A stretch of 64,000 nt of DNA. Source: Porites lobata (lineage: Eukaryota; Cnidaria; Anthozoa; Scleractinia; Poritidae). Shown here one piece after another: positions 31,901 through 41,953 of the stretch; within the stretch, counting starts at the first letter, position 1, and the number at the start of each line of letters is the position of its first letter. The stretch covers positions 3,930,001 through 3,994,000 of the forward strand of contig CALNXK010000025.1 of assembly GCA_942486035.1 (NCBI GenBank). Direction: 5' to 3'. The notes beneath the pieces were generated by a model. The model was not told where the DNA came from, ran no database searches, and saw nothing but the letters and a program-made list of their open reading frames with translations. The position numbers and the translations under genes are program-made.

Positions 31901-34900
31901 TATTTTTGAAGAAAATCTCTGCCCAAAACAACGTAATGAGTTAAATCTTTGATGACATAGATTTAACTCAAAAAAAAAACATCAGACTTGATAACAAAAT
32001 TGAGCCATACTTTACCAAGAACACTAAGAGGGGAACCACTTACAGTCGTTACACAACTGGTCGACGAGGAATCTAAACAACAGTTTTTATGTCTAAGATA
32101 CTTATCTCAAACTTGAGAACTAATTGCTGTTACAGCTGCTCCTGTGTCAAGGAGTGCACGATAACTACAGTATTGCCTTTTATTGCTACACTTACATTAA
32201 CATTGTCACTCTCGAAAGGATGAATATTTACTTCCACATTTTCTTCATTTTCAGACTCGGGCGCCAACTGTTCATCTTTTTTAATTTCTTTTAAACTGAC
32301 TTCTCGAGATAAATTTTCACTTGAACACTTCTCATAGATGACTTCACTTTTAGGAGAAAACATAGGTACATTTGGCGAATGAGCATTTTCTTTTTCACTT
32401 GGTGAAGACCCGGCGATTACAGCATCAAATTTTGTTATCATCTGAGAAAGACACTTAAGAACTCCAAACATAATATTTTCATTAGGGACGTTTTGAGGCT
32501 GGCCTTCTTGAGAACACCCTTGTTGACATGTAACGGTAACTTGAGGTTTAAACATTTTAAAGTCTGACGAGATAAAACAAAAATGAAACATGACTTAACT
32601 CTTGAACATTCTTTTTAGTAACATTCTCGGCCGAATTTCCAGAGTTACTGAAAGCACATTTATCAGAACTATAGATCCGACTTAAGAATGGTTATTACTT
32701 GTAGAATTTTCAAGCGCCCCCATCACGGGTTCACTACCACACTCCGTAGGGGCGCCAGCCAGTTTAACTGAGCGCCAATTTTTCCCTGGTGAAAAGCATT
32801 CTGCATATTGTTTCTCCGATACAGGCCTCTAAAGTTGGGTTTCGAACTTCCATAACTGCCCAATTTAGGATTTTTACTGAAAACGCTACCCCCATAACGA
32901 AAACGATTAAGTTTGCCCGATCTAGATTTGCTATTAATGCGACGATTTCCACTTTTTTGAAAATCTGTACTCCAAACATTAAATTCGTCCCCGACAGATT
33001 GTTTGATTTCCTCTTCTGAGGGGTTAAACTGTAATTCTTCCAAATTCTCGACTTCTTGACCATTATTCGATTTACGGCTAAGAGTTACTAACTCTTTCAG
33101 TTTTGCAATGTTCAATGCAGACTCGAAATCAGGCGGTTGTTGTAAAATAACATGTTCACGTATTTCACGCTTTAAACCACGTACAAAACTCTTCACCAAA
33201 GTAACAGGTTCTCCACCAAAATATGTGGGGGTGTGTTCGAGCAACTCCCTCGCTACACGATGAGGAACCAGGAATCTGATTTACATCTTGCCTATATTCT
33301 TCTTAATCTTCTTACTCTTTTAACTCTTCCACTTTTTCACTAACTTTCTTCTATCAGTATGTTGGTATTTTATTCGGTTTTGTTCTATGTATGTTGGTAT
33401 TTTCCTCGGTCTTAGTACGTTAGTATGCTTAATACGCCCATGTTCTCGTGAATATTGGTATTTTATTCGGTCTTAGTACGTTAGTACGCTTAGTACGGCC
33501 ATGTTCTATGTATGTTGGTATTTTTTTCGGTCTTAGTACGTTAGTACGCTTAGTACGGCCATGATCTCATGTATGTTGGTATTTTATTCGGTCTTAGTAC
33601 ATTAGTACGCTTAGTAAGGCCATGTTCTATGTATGTTTGTGTTTTATTCGGTCTTAGTACGTTAGTACGCTTAGTACGGCAATGTCCTCATGTATGTTGC
33701 TATTTTTTCAGTCTTATTACGTTAGTACGCTTAGTACGGCCATGTGCTATGTATGTTGGTATTTTTTTCGGTCTTACTACGCTAGTACACTTAGTACGGC
33801 AATGTTCTCATGTAGGTTGCTATTTTTTCGGTCTTAGTACTTTAGTACGCTTAGTACGGCCATGTTTTATGTATTTTGGTATTTTTGTCGGTCTTAGTAC
33901 GTTAGTACGCTTAGTACGGCCATGATCTCATGTATGTTGGTATTTTTTTCGGTCTTAGTACGTTAGTATACGCTTAGTACGGCCATGTTTTATGTATTTT
34001 GGTATTTTTTTCGGTCTTAGTACGTTAGTACGCTTAGTACGGCCATGATCTCATGTATGTTGGTATTTTATTCGGTCTTAGTACGTTAGTACGCTTAGTA
34101 CGGCCATGTTCTATGTATGTTTGTGTTTTATTCGGTCTTAGTACGTTAGTACGCTTAGTACGGCAATGTTCTCATGTATGTTGCTATTTTTTCGGTCTTA
34201 GTACGTTAGTACGCTTAGTACGGCCATGTCCTATGTATGTTGGTATTTTTTCGGTCTTACTACGCTAGTACGCTTAGTACGGCAATGTTCTCATGTAGGT
34301 TGCTATTTTTTCGGTCTTAGTACGTTAGTACGCTTAGTACGGCCATGTTTTATGTATTTTGGTATTTTTTTCGTTCTTAGTACGTTAATACGCTTAGTAC
34401 GGCCGTGTTCTATGCATATCTGTATTTTATTCGGTCTTAGTACGTTAGTACACTTAGTACAGCCATGTTCTCATGCATGTTGGTATTTTATTCAGTCTTA
34501 GTACGTGAGTACGCTTAGTACGGCCGTGTTCTATGCATATCTGTATTTTATTCCGTCTTAGTTCAGCCATGTTTCTGTGTATGTTGGTATTTAAATTTAC
34601 CCTAATCACGTTATAAACACCTTGATACGCCAATTACGGACATGGTCTATGGCCACTGTATGGCCAAGAGTTCTGCATTTCTCAAACAAATGAGCTCGGA
34701 ATCCAGCTCTTCACTAACCATATATTGTGTCCCGTCTTTTTTTACAGTAAATATAGTACGTTGTTCAGGCGTACTAAGGAAAAAAAACAGAAAATTCATT
34801 CCTAAACCTGGCATGGTATATGGGCTGAGTTGTTCAAAGCTGGGTTAAGATAACCCAGGGTTAGTGCGAGATTTGAATTCAGATTTGAAAGCTTAAAAAG

Positions 34901-37900
34901 CATTTCAGTTTTAATTCTTTTTGTCTACAAGTTGATGATTGAAAGCTCTAAATATAACAGAGAAAATTATCCGAGAAAATGCTTTTGAACACAAGAAAGA
35001 GAAACCCGGGTTAAGCGCTAATTGGCCGTCGAACAACTGGGCCCTGGAGGGTGTAAATTAACACTTGTACACTTATGAACTGTGTTGTATATGTAACTGT
35101 TTTGTTAGTCTAATATATAATGATTAAGGTGTTGTGTGATCTTTAGGAAAGGGATCTTGGTGATGAATATGGCTGGAAGCAAGTTCATGGGGATGTATTC
35201 AGACCAGCATCACACCGTCTGTTATTCACCAGTCTGATTGGCACAGGATATCATTTGTCCACCGTTGCCCTTTGTGTTATCTTATTCACCATCATGGGAG
35301 ACCTATACACTGCGTAAGCATTTTTATTTTGTTGGTGCATTTCTGTTCAAGATAATGTACGTTGTGCTGCTGCCTCGGTGTTTTTGGAAATCTACCAGTA
35401 ACAGGAGTTGGGTTTATTATTAGTTCTCCAATTTATTTCCTGTAAGGTAAAGGTCCTTATTTCACATCAATAACTTGTAACACTACTGATTAGAATGACA
35501 AACCTGAGGCTGACCATGTGCTCATTTTACCCCTTTCTCTCCATAAGTTCTCTGTTTTATGGGTTTTAAAGCCACTTAAAGCACGCAGAAAGGAAAAAAA
35601 GTCCGAAATATAGATTATGATCACACCCATTGCTCGAAATGACAGGCCAAATTCATTTTAGCTCGGTCACACATCGTTTCTAGCCAGTCAAATTTATAAG
35701 ATTAATAACTCTTAAAACAAGGGCCCATGAAAAAAATTGGCATTATGTATTTCCAAAAAACATGGCTTTTGATATTTCGCATGGTTGCAGAGCTGTGAAA
35801 TTCAGGTAATTCTGCAAAATACTTTGAAATTTGATTTTTTTTCCACGATCTATAAGAAGGCTTGAAAAAAGTCATTGCTTAACTAATAAAAGTGACAATA
35901 TTTTAAATTTGTGACCGGAAGTGCTTGATCCCTGATGTCTATTTCCATGAGTGAATTGTAAAGAACGTTTCTAGTTGCAATTCACCCTGGATTTCAGTTC
36001 AAAGTTCTGCAATACACAGCATCTCGCTACATACTGATAACAACTGATTAGCATGGAAATTTTGATTTATTTCATTTTCAATATTATCGAATGTGACCAG
36101 TCAAAATCCGGTCAACCCCTTAATAAGTCTGGACATTGTCTGTTGACCAGCCGTTATTTCAAGCTCTGCACAAGGCCTTTAATTTCACCCTTTTCATTCT
36201 TCATAAAATCTTTTACTACTTTCAATAATATAGACTATAATCATCTTTTCCTTATTTTTTTGTCATGCCATTGTGAGACAAGTTTCCAGAGGCATACTGT
36301 ACGAACATTTTCCTTCAATGTTTGCACAGTAATAACAATTATTACTGTGTAAACAATGAAAAGGATTCAACAAGAATGTTGCATTGTAGCTCTCTAGTAA
36401 AAGAATGCCATAATACTTGATCTCAGATTTTATTTGACAGGAAAAGTTTAATCTAATAGAATTGTGTAATTTAATTTATTATTCATTTATTATAAAGTGG
36501 ACTATTTTCTATTTATATACAGACGTGGCTCCATCCTTAGTACAACAATATTTGTATATGCAGCAACAGCTCCTGTAAATGGATTCATGGGTGGCAGTTT
36601 GTATGCTAGACAAGGAGGTAAAGTATACTTAACAATTATTCCACAGTAGATAGCCAACGAGGCATGTAGTGCCAGGTTGGCTATAATCATCTCATATCCA
36701 ACAAGCATGATTCTTTTCTTAAAAACGCCACAAAATATCGAAAATTCTTCACGACTTTATTTGTAAAATCAACGATTTTCAGCTTGTTTTTAATTTTGAG
36801 CAGACGTGTGCAGTTACCATAGTTGGAGAGCATGGTATAATGAGTCATACACCATGATGGCTAAGTTATTGCATTATCCAATGATTCAGTTTTTAATAAA
36901 GTCTATTATATGATAATACTTGATTTTAGGTAAAAACTGCACCTTTGGCAAGACACAACATGGCAAAATGCCCCCCAACATGATAGTAGATGCAGGAGGT
37001 GCTTACCGTTATTTTACGCAAACCACATGGGTGGAAATCTTGTGCATAAACATACAGTTACAAAATTTAATGTGGTGGGAGAACGACTCACTACAAAGGA
37101 TATCCAAATTATAAATTATCTGATCAGACTAAAAAAATTTTTTAAAAAAATTATCACGTCAAATCACAGTCCACATTTTCTGAAGCTTCTCAAATGGAAT
37201 GGGACAAACCATTGGACTTTTCAAACGGAATTTCCAGTTTTTGCTTGAAATTTATAAAACCTAGGGTTCTTTTTATCATCTCACTAAGATAACGTTGGAG
37301 TAGGGAGCTGTAAGGAGAAATCATTATTATTTTTTTTAATATCATGCATTTTTTTGTTTCTGGTAGGGAGACAGTGGATAAAGCAGATGGCGTTAAGTGC
37401 TGTGTTGTTTCCCCTTCTTGTCTGTGGAACAGCATTTATGATCAATTTTATTGCAATTTATTATCATGCATCAAGAGCCATCCCATTTGTTACAATGGTG
37501 AGTGGACAATTTGTTTAAGGGAAGTGAATTCTGAAATTCTTGGTTTTCTAGAATTTTTGTGCCAAACAACTTTCAGTTTTGAAGATGGCAGACATTATCT
37601 TTGCCAGGGTATGATTGATTTACCTTGTTGTTAACAATCAAAACAATGTGTTACATTAGTGGTAGAAGCAGATGAAATTGTAAGAAATCACTTGCCCTTT
37701 GGGTGAGCTCTTGCTAAAGTTTACTACCTTGAAGCAGCCTTGCAGGCCTACCAATCCCCTTTTCACTACTTTAATTATTTTGGCAAATGTGTCTTGCCAG
37801 TTGGACAACTTGTAATGAAAACTCACTATCGCAACAGGCCCAAGGCTGTGCTCTATGAAAATTGACGGGAGCTTAGTGATCTGAACCTGTGAAATCTAGG

Positions 37901-40900
37901 GTGCCCAGCATATGATTTGTATGAAAATCTAAGATTTTCTTGTTGCCCTGGAGCAAAAGTTAGGCGCCAGCAGGGGGCCACTGGGCTCTGCTAGAGCACA
38001 GCCTTGAGGCCTCTCTACTGGTCCTGGGCTAATCGACAGCACTTTTGTTGTGCCCTGAGTGGGGTAGTGAAACTCTAAACATTTACTGAAATCATCTAAG
38101 CTAAGTCGATCAGATAAATATTGGAATCTGTATACTGTAAGAGATTCAAAAGCGGAAATTTTGAACTCTAGCCTTGTGTTGAGATTAATTTTACTTAGAC
38201 ACCACTGATCCAGCATCTTTAGTAATCACTTTTTTTTACAGTTACAATGTATCTCTTTTATCACAGTCATCAAAGCCTTTCTAGCTGCCCTGTAGTTTCT
38301 TTCATGGACTAGGGCGGGGCTTGGGATTGCCCGCCTATTAGAAGTGTGAGCTCCAAATACATGTACTTTGGTTAGAATTCAATAGTGTATGTTGTACGTG
38401 TATGTTAAAAGCAGAGGAAAAATCAATTCCCATTTACTTTTCTTGTTTCCCTGAATAGGTTAGACATTAGTGACACCTTGACTTCAACTTCATAATAACA
38501 TATTTTGTTTCATATGTTTCTGTTTCTTTATTATGTACAGCTTGCTGTTACAGCCATTGTTATCTTTGTGATCCTGCCGTTGACCTTGGTGGGAACTGTG
38601 TTGGGGAGAAATCTGTATGGCGCACCCAATGTACCTTGTAGAGTGAACACAGTTCCCAGACCTATACCAGAGAAAAAATGGTAAGAAACTATCTTGTTTC
38701 AACAGTATCAATTTCTTGATGGGTAGTACATGTTAACTGTGTAGTCTACAGTTTTGGAATCCCCTTTCAGGGTGCAAAGGAAGTCAGTTTTAGAGCTTGC
38801 CGGGCGGGCAAGTTAAGAACATACCATAAAATTCCGAAAATAAGCCTCTCCAAATTTAAGCCCCCCAAACTCGTAACGCAAAAAACCCTCCGTTAAATCT
38901 TGTAAATTACTTTACAAGAAGCAAATAAAAGATAATGCATTATAAAAAAAAAAATAAAAAGAATATATATGCACTCAAGTAAGAACTGAATATAAAATTG
39001 CTCACCAATATAAAGTTTTAAAAAGATAAGTCTACTTTCTTTGCACGCTGCTGTTTGTTTGGTTTCATCTTTTTATTTTACCAGTCCAAACATTTTTTGT
39101 CAGCCAAACGTAGGGCTACTAACGAAACTACTAACTTAACAGTTAATTCAAGGGTGTTTCACCCAGTTCTTGTGTATGCTGATTCATGTTGATAGTCATG
39201 TTAATCTTTCTGCCTGGTAGCTATTACTACATGTTCATTTCTGTATTTGTTATGTTGCAGGTTCATGGAGCCATTGGTGATCATTATTCTTGGGGGAGTT
39301 CTGCCATTTGGTTCTATATTCATTGAAATGTAAGTCCTTTTTCTTTTTAAGTGTGTTCAATGGGCCTCAAATGATAATTTTGTCAGGAGCAATATCTGTT
39401 AGTCCCCTGCAAAACTTTATGAAAATTGTCAAGATCTGGAAAAATGATCTTAGTTTTTTGATTGTATATTAAACTAAACAATATTTCAGAGTATAGAGAG
39501 GTCAGAAATGACTTTTTATTATAAATGGACCTTCACCTCAATTAAAGGAGTGTTCTTAGTAGAAGAGCTCCCTCTACAGCTGTGCATCTTCATGTTACAC
39601 TGTCATACACGAGTTCGCTACCTGTTCGCTACATATTACTTTCTTTAAACCATTAAAAGTATTTCCTAAATACCACTGGAAGAAAATTATGTAAAGATAT
39701 TTCTCATTCTTCTACGCTTGCCCCTCCGAAGGTGCGAATTTTAGACTTTGCCAATCGGCAGCTTGCCTGTGAACACAGACTTGTTTCCAGTCATTGTTTC
39801 TCTGCAACCAGCTGGGGAGAAGCGACGACTGGAAATAAGTCTGTGGTCGCAGGCTAATTGGCAGCGAGCCCAGTATGTTGGTTGTGAACTCGAACATAGC
39901 CAACTTTACAATTGGCAAAACCAGTGTACACTTTGTCTCTTTTTAATAACGTTTATGTGCCTTGTTGCAGTATTTTACTGTTCACTATCCAACTAGTATT
40001 TGTAACCATAACTTGAGGGGACATAGGGAACAGTGTTATTTTCTTAATATTTTGCTTATACTTTTCTTGTCTGTTTGTTAACTCCAGGTATTTCATCTTC
40101 ACATCCTTCTGGGCGTACAAGATCTACTATGTGTTTGGTTTTATGTTCCTTGTGTTCATGATTCTCACCATCGTAACTGTGTGTGTCACTATTGTGTGCA
40201 CTTATTTCCTTCTTAACGCTGAAGATTACAGATGGTGAGTCAAACAATTCATTATTGACATTAACGGCGGATGTTCAGCACGTAGTAATACATGTAGCTG
40301 TCAGCTCGCTCCAAAAGCTTTTTATAACAGTTTAAGTTTGAGTCTAATCAACTTATCAGTCAAAATTGTTTATGTGTGAGTTGTTTGTGTCAGGGAGTAG
40401 GTTTTTATAGCGTGTTGCGATAAGTGGTCATAAGTGACTGCCTGATTTTACAACTTATATTTATTTCTTTATTTTTTACAGGCAGTGGACAGCGTTTCTT
40501 TCAGCGGCGTCTACGGCTGGTTACGTTTATCTCTACTCATTTTACTACTTCTTCTTCAAAACCAAGTATGTTTTTTTTCTTCAGAGCTCATTACTTATGT
40601 TACAAGTTAAGTAAGTCACGCTGAGGCTTAACGTGACGAACCCCTAAGAACGTCTGGGTGGGAGGTGAAGGCTTAATAGGATTTTGTGAGTTGTTTAAAT
40701 GCCCCCGCCCCTTTTGATGTTTTCTTATCGTTTTAAAAAAGCCTTTGTGTATCCTTTATTTTACAGAATGTACGGCTTATTTCAGACAACATTTTATTTT
40801 GGATACATGGCACTGTTCAGTGCTGGCCTTGGAATCATGTGTGGTAAGTGCTATGGTACACTAATGTTGCTTTTGACCAAAAATGATGAACATTGCAACA

Positions 40901-41953
40901 GGTCTGTTAATTGAGCTCCAAGCAAAAAAGGTTTTACAGTATAATATTTATTTATACAATGTACAATAATAGCTGATACCAAGACAGGTGGTATAGTTTG
41001 GACTAATCAAATTAGGATGAAGTTAGCTTCTTACTTTTGCGTATTCCTCAAATGGAAAGAGCCTTGAACAGGTTGTACTTAAGACAGCAGTAGTCACAGC
41101 CGGCTGTTTTGAGCCTGTTTCGCTTCATCATGAAAGTGAAGACTCACTTTGAGAAAAGGGAGACATACGGCAATTTATGGAAAAGGCTGCAAATAAATCT
41201 CCTCTCATGGTTGTCAGGACTAAGCAAATTATTTCACATCGGCGTTGGTGTTGTGTTTTAAAATGCTGAACACAATAATAGTAACTATGTAGTCTTAAGA
41301 AACTATAGTTGTAATGTTAGAGACCTTTAGATTCTAAGACGAGAACGACTTCGAGAACGAGATTTTCTCAATATTAAGCTAAGCTAAGTAGTGCAAGCGC
41401 GTGAACCAGCGTCATTTTGGCGGGAAAACGCGATTACAGCCGTCGTCATTCCACTACGAGTTTTTGGGGAAAATGGTCGTAGTGACGGAAACAAGTTATC
41501 AAGAGGTTTATCATTTTGCGATCGTGCGAGGGCTTAACCTCCTTCAATAAAAATAACCGTGCAAACTTTTCCGGTGAAATAAAAAAGAAACTGTAAAGTG
41601 AGGCTTTCCAGGATGCCGTGATGCGCGAAAAAAACTTTATTTCTAATCTCGTCCTCGTCCTCGAACCCAAAGGTCTCTAAAACCAGTGACGGATCCAGGG
41701 AAGGGGCCCGGGGGCCCACTCCCCCTCTTATTTTAGACCAAACTGAGGCCGAAAGGGCGGAAACTTTTTTTTGAGGCCGCCTCCCCTTATCTCAGGTTCT
41801 TACCCCCCCGCTTTTTTTGAATCCGCCATTGCATACTTCTATCATTGTTAAGTGATAACCCTTGACTGTTTCATTTTATTCCCAGGTACCTTTGGATACG
41901 CTGGTGCAAGTGCTTTTGTAAGGAAGATATACTCCACTGTGAAGATTGATTAA
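19908..41953 (+). CDS. TM9SF3: Transmembrane 9 superfamily member 3 (nonaspanin), 16 exons
   Basis: Exons: 19908-19991, 22996-23191, 23615-23719, 24193-24210, 24666-24826, 24950-25027, 25236-25367, 35147-35313, 36523-36617, 37367-37497, 38541-38680, 39261-39329, 40088-40234, 40482-40565, 40767-40843, 41886-41953. They join in frame to 583 aa (human about 589). An in-frame TAG at 19890 supports the start. Residues 1-22 form a signal peptide (CALFLLVILCLE). The luminal domain holds VVLWMNTVGPYHNRQETY. The first membrane segment is in exon 7 (FMMVIFLVGLVSMILM), followed by GDEYGWKQVHGDVFRP and eight further membrane segments. The protein ends VKID, the KxD-type COPI/Golgi retention signal of nonaspanins. 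Known family role: sorting and surface delivery of membrane proteins in Golgi and endosomes. Intron 7 is 9.8 kb because of the satellite/retrotransposon structure. Confidence 0.97.
20927..21009. repeat. 83-bp hairpin in TM9SF3 intron 1
   Basis: Arms GGTTGATTCTTGATTTCCTT (20927) and AAGGAAGTTGAGAATCAACC (ending 21009) pair with few mismatches, extended by CGTCCCCTA/TAGGAGACC, around a loop of about 24 bases. It could be a foldback remnant or a microRNA-like stem; nothing here decides. Confidence 0.75.
21030..21950. mobile_element. Worn inverted-repeat element, about 0.9 kb
   Basis: GGGCAAGTTAAGGTCTCGGTAAA (positions 21138-21160) is mirrored at 21867-21893 by TTTACCGAGACCTTA and TTACTTGCCCA. 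Within it, AAAAAGGTGTGAGGAA near 21460 is mirrored by TTCCTCACACCCTTTTTT near 21595. The CTAGCCC motifs at both edges fit the outer ends. No coding region. Confidence 0.6.
22259..22679. mobile_element. Near-complete 420-bp palindrome
   Basis: Arms of about 190 bp run from GAATCCACCAGGAAATTGAG at 22259 and mirror to CTCAATTTCATGGTGGATTC ending 22679. Blocks AATATTGCATTC, CTGTAATAACAC, TCATGGGAG and GAATGTCAAATTTCAC are each present in both arms. The loop is about 40 bp. It fits a foldback MITE. It lies in TM9SF3 intron 1, 317 bp before exon 2. Confidence 0.9.
24193..24210 (+). other. TM9SF3: 18-nt microexon (exon 4 of TM9SF3)
   Basis: The exon is bounded by TTTGCAG and GTAAGT and adds DDLPIW plus one base of a glycine codon. 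It is required to keep frame and to give the conserved run YIDDLPIWGIVGE across exons 3-5. Skipping it would remove six residues in frame. Confidence 0.93.
26078..26753 (+). repeat. 60-bp satellite array, left arm (forward)
   Basis: About 11 units whose consensus starts GTACTAAGCGTACTAACGTA, continues CTAAGACCGAATAAAATACC and ends AACATACATAGAACATGGCC. Because the unit is 60 bp, an open frame runs through it with a 20-residue repeat; this is a by-product and not evidence of a protein. Some units are shorter by about 10-20 bp. The same satellite, reversed, is at 33356-34593. Confidence 0.95.
27025..27400. repeat. Repeat with recurring CTTGAACAGGGT motifs
   Basis: The stretch opens GGTTGGGGGGGAGCACTCCC and then carries several spaced variants of TTAAACAGGGT / CTTGAACAGGGT before ending in a C-run. 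It lies between the left satellite arm and the retroelement. It resembles a repeat I recall from coral genomes; unverified. Confidence 0.5.
27889..28453 (-). pseudogene. Integrase C-terminal tail and chromodomain, frameshifted
   Basis: The frame from 28453 begins MHNWLGSYRIIEKLSPVHFKL, the usual tail after a gypsy integrase core, then runs into a proline/glutamate-rich linker. A chromodomain-like start (SAENILEHRKRNGKVE) follows in a second frame near 28030; its remaining part, with an aromatic-rich WLTYP and an AWEPE-type ending, continues one base out of frame near 27965. In chromoviruses this domain binds histone marks and guides insertion. At least two frame changes make it inactive. Confidence 0.8.
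28453..29643 (-). pseudogene. Gypsy integrase core
   Basis: The longest open piece of the element, 396 codons. A zinc-binding HHCC module is seen as HDHIAGAHFG...CVECSMRK. The catalytic D,D,E residues are in VAVDVLGPFP, FLSDRGTSFLS and DGLVERFN. Compared with the family it seems to lack about ten residues between VEATVI and ARLLIHEI. The start region SRRPYDS is the end of the RNase H segment. Confidence 0.9.
29600..30060 (-). pseudogene. Gypsy RNase H
   Basis: FVDASSTGIGF, the catalytic aspartate motif, lies near 29985. YSTTEREALALVEGIKKF and VVTDHSSLRWLMN follow in one frame (29892-29698), then a TAA stop near 29698, then HRPGRIHGNADCLSRRP in the same frame. A further stop lies near 29920. 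Order and motifs fit gypsy RNase H. Confidence 0.88.
30130..31318 (-). pseudogene. Gypsy reverse transcriptase
   Basis: Motifs in order: QRPYRVSP and EMLEKGIIQ (30948-30760), stop, VKKKDGSYRFCVDFRKVHK with FSMLDLKSGFWQI (30726-30544), frameshift, LTMPFGLVNSGASFQRLM and the catalytic YIDD (30605-30375), frameshift, KKCSFVKQRVDYLGHVV (30357-30130). At least two frameshifts and stops break it. A region after the thumb also appears shortened. Confidence 0.92.
31319..31716. mobile_element. TTAA-flanked MITE inside the retroelement
   Basis: TTAA at 31319-31322 and 31713-31716 brackets inverted ends AAAGGAGCTGTGTCACG and CGTGACACAGCCCCTTT. Removing the insert together with one TTAA leaves the retroelement frame continuous, which shows a precise TTAA duplication of the piggyBac/Kolobok kind. 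Related copies are at 13080-13380 and 16917-17296. Confidence 0.92.
31675..32591 (-). pseudogene. Gypsy spacer and aspartic protease
   Basis: The 32591-32130 frame is acidic and low in motifs. The aspartic protease active site LLDTGAAVTAIS is near 32140-32105 but one base out of that frame. MGRDFLQKYCSIID (31926) follows, the conserved GRDFL/C part of gypsy proteases. A TTAA MITE splits the linker to reverse transcriptase. Confidence 0.82.
32723..33244 (-). pseudogene. Gypsy gag fragment
   Basis: The frame carries LVKSFVRGLKREIREHVILQ and FESALNIAKLKE, typical of the C-terminal half of retrotransposon gag capsid, followed by a basic Arg/Gly/Asn-rich tail. No CCHC knuckle is seen. The N-terminal half is absent: the frame ends about 110 bp before the right satellite arm. 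Confidence 0.78.
33356..34593 (-). repeat. 60-bp satellite array, right arm (reverse)
   Basis: About 20 units of the left-arm satellite in reverse complement (CGGTCTTAGTACGTTAGTAC, GCTTAGTACGGCCATGTTCT, ATGTATGTTGGTATTTTATT). Units alternate between ATGTTCTATGTATG and ATGWTCTCATGTATG types. A block near 33556-33900 returns at 34040-34385, an offset of 484 bp or eight units, showing a recent higher-order duplication. Long open frames through it are by-products of the 60-bp period. Confidence 0.95.
34822..35043. mobile_element. MITE with GGGC..AGTTGTTC ends
   Basis: GGGCTGAGTTGTTCAAAGC and GTCGAACAACTGGGCCC are inverted ends. TGGGTTAAGATAACCCA forms an inner hairpin. A fragment of the same family is at 2942-3016. 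It sits between the satellite arm and TM9SF3 exon 8. Confidence 0.78.
38822..38899 (+). repeat. Partial copy of the AATAAGCCCC element
   Basis: ATACCATAAAATTCCGAAAA, TAAGCCTCTCC, AAGCCCCCCAAAC and AAAAAACCCTCCGTTAAATC match the left part of the full element at 61901-62221. The right end is missing. It lies in TM9SF3 intron 11. Confidence 0.85.
39761..39857. mobile_element. 97-bp foldback MITE
   Basis: GCCTGTGAACACAGACTTGT, then TTCCAGTC, is mirrored by GACTGGAA and ATAAGTCTGTGGTCGCAGGC. Arms about 30 bp, loop about 35 bp. It lies in TM9SF3 intron 12. Confidence 0.85.
41318..41679. mobile_element. MITE with TAGAGACCTTTAG ends
   Basis: The left end TAGAGACCTTTAGATTCTAA, then GACGAGAACGA, is mirrored by TCGTCCTCGTCCTCGAACCC and AAAGGTCTCTA. 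About 360 bp, no coding. It lies in TM9SF3 intron 15. Confidence 0.82.
41691..41831. mobile_element. Element with ACGGATCCAG / GAATCCGCC ends
   Basis: The ends CAGTGACGGATCCAGG and TTGAATCCGCCATTG are partly inverted. The inside is rich in runs of C and G. Related to the nested element at 11875-12040. Confidence 0.65.

Larger units (their letters stand above)
27889..33250 (-). mobile_element. Ty3/gypsy chromodomain retrotransposon, decayed, no LTRs seen
   Basis: Read on the - strand the order is gag (33244-32723), spacer and protease (32591-31675), reverse transcriptase (31318-30130), RNase H (about 30060-29600), integrase (29643-28453), integrase tail and chromodomain (28453-27889). This is the Ty3/gypsy order, and the chromodomain points to a chromovirus-type element. 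Stops and frameshifts break it throughout, the gag N-terminus is missing, and no matching long terminal repeats were found within about 1 kb of either end. It lies in TM9SF3 intron 7, antisense to that gene, between two inverted satellite arms. Confidence 0.93.

Noticed and set aside
33250..33356. LTR of the gypsy element next to gag
   Set aside because: The 110 bp before the satellite has no match at the other end of the element and no TG...CA borders were found.
33569..34501. Hydrophobic repeat frames (LSTLVRLVRPC motifs)
   Set aside because: By-product of the 60-bp satellite period; no start context, no splice signals, and frames shift with unit length.
26078..34593. CRISPR-like array
   Set aside because: Units are head-to-tail without unique spacers, and the genome is animal.
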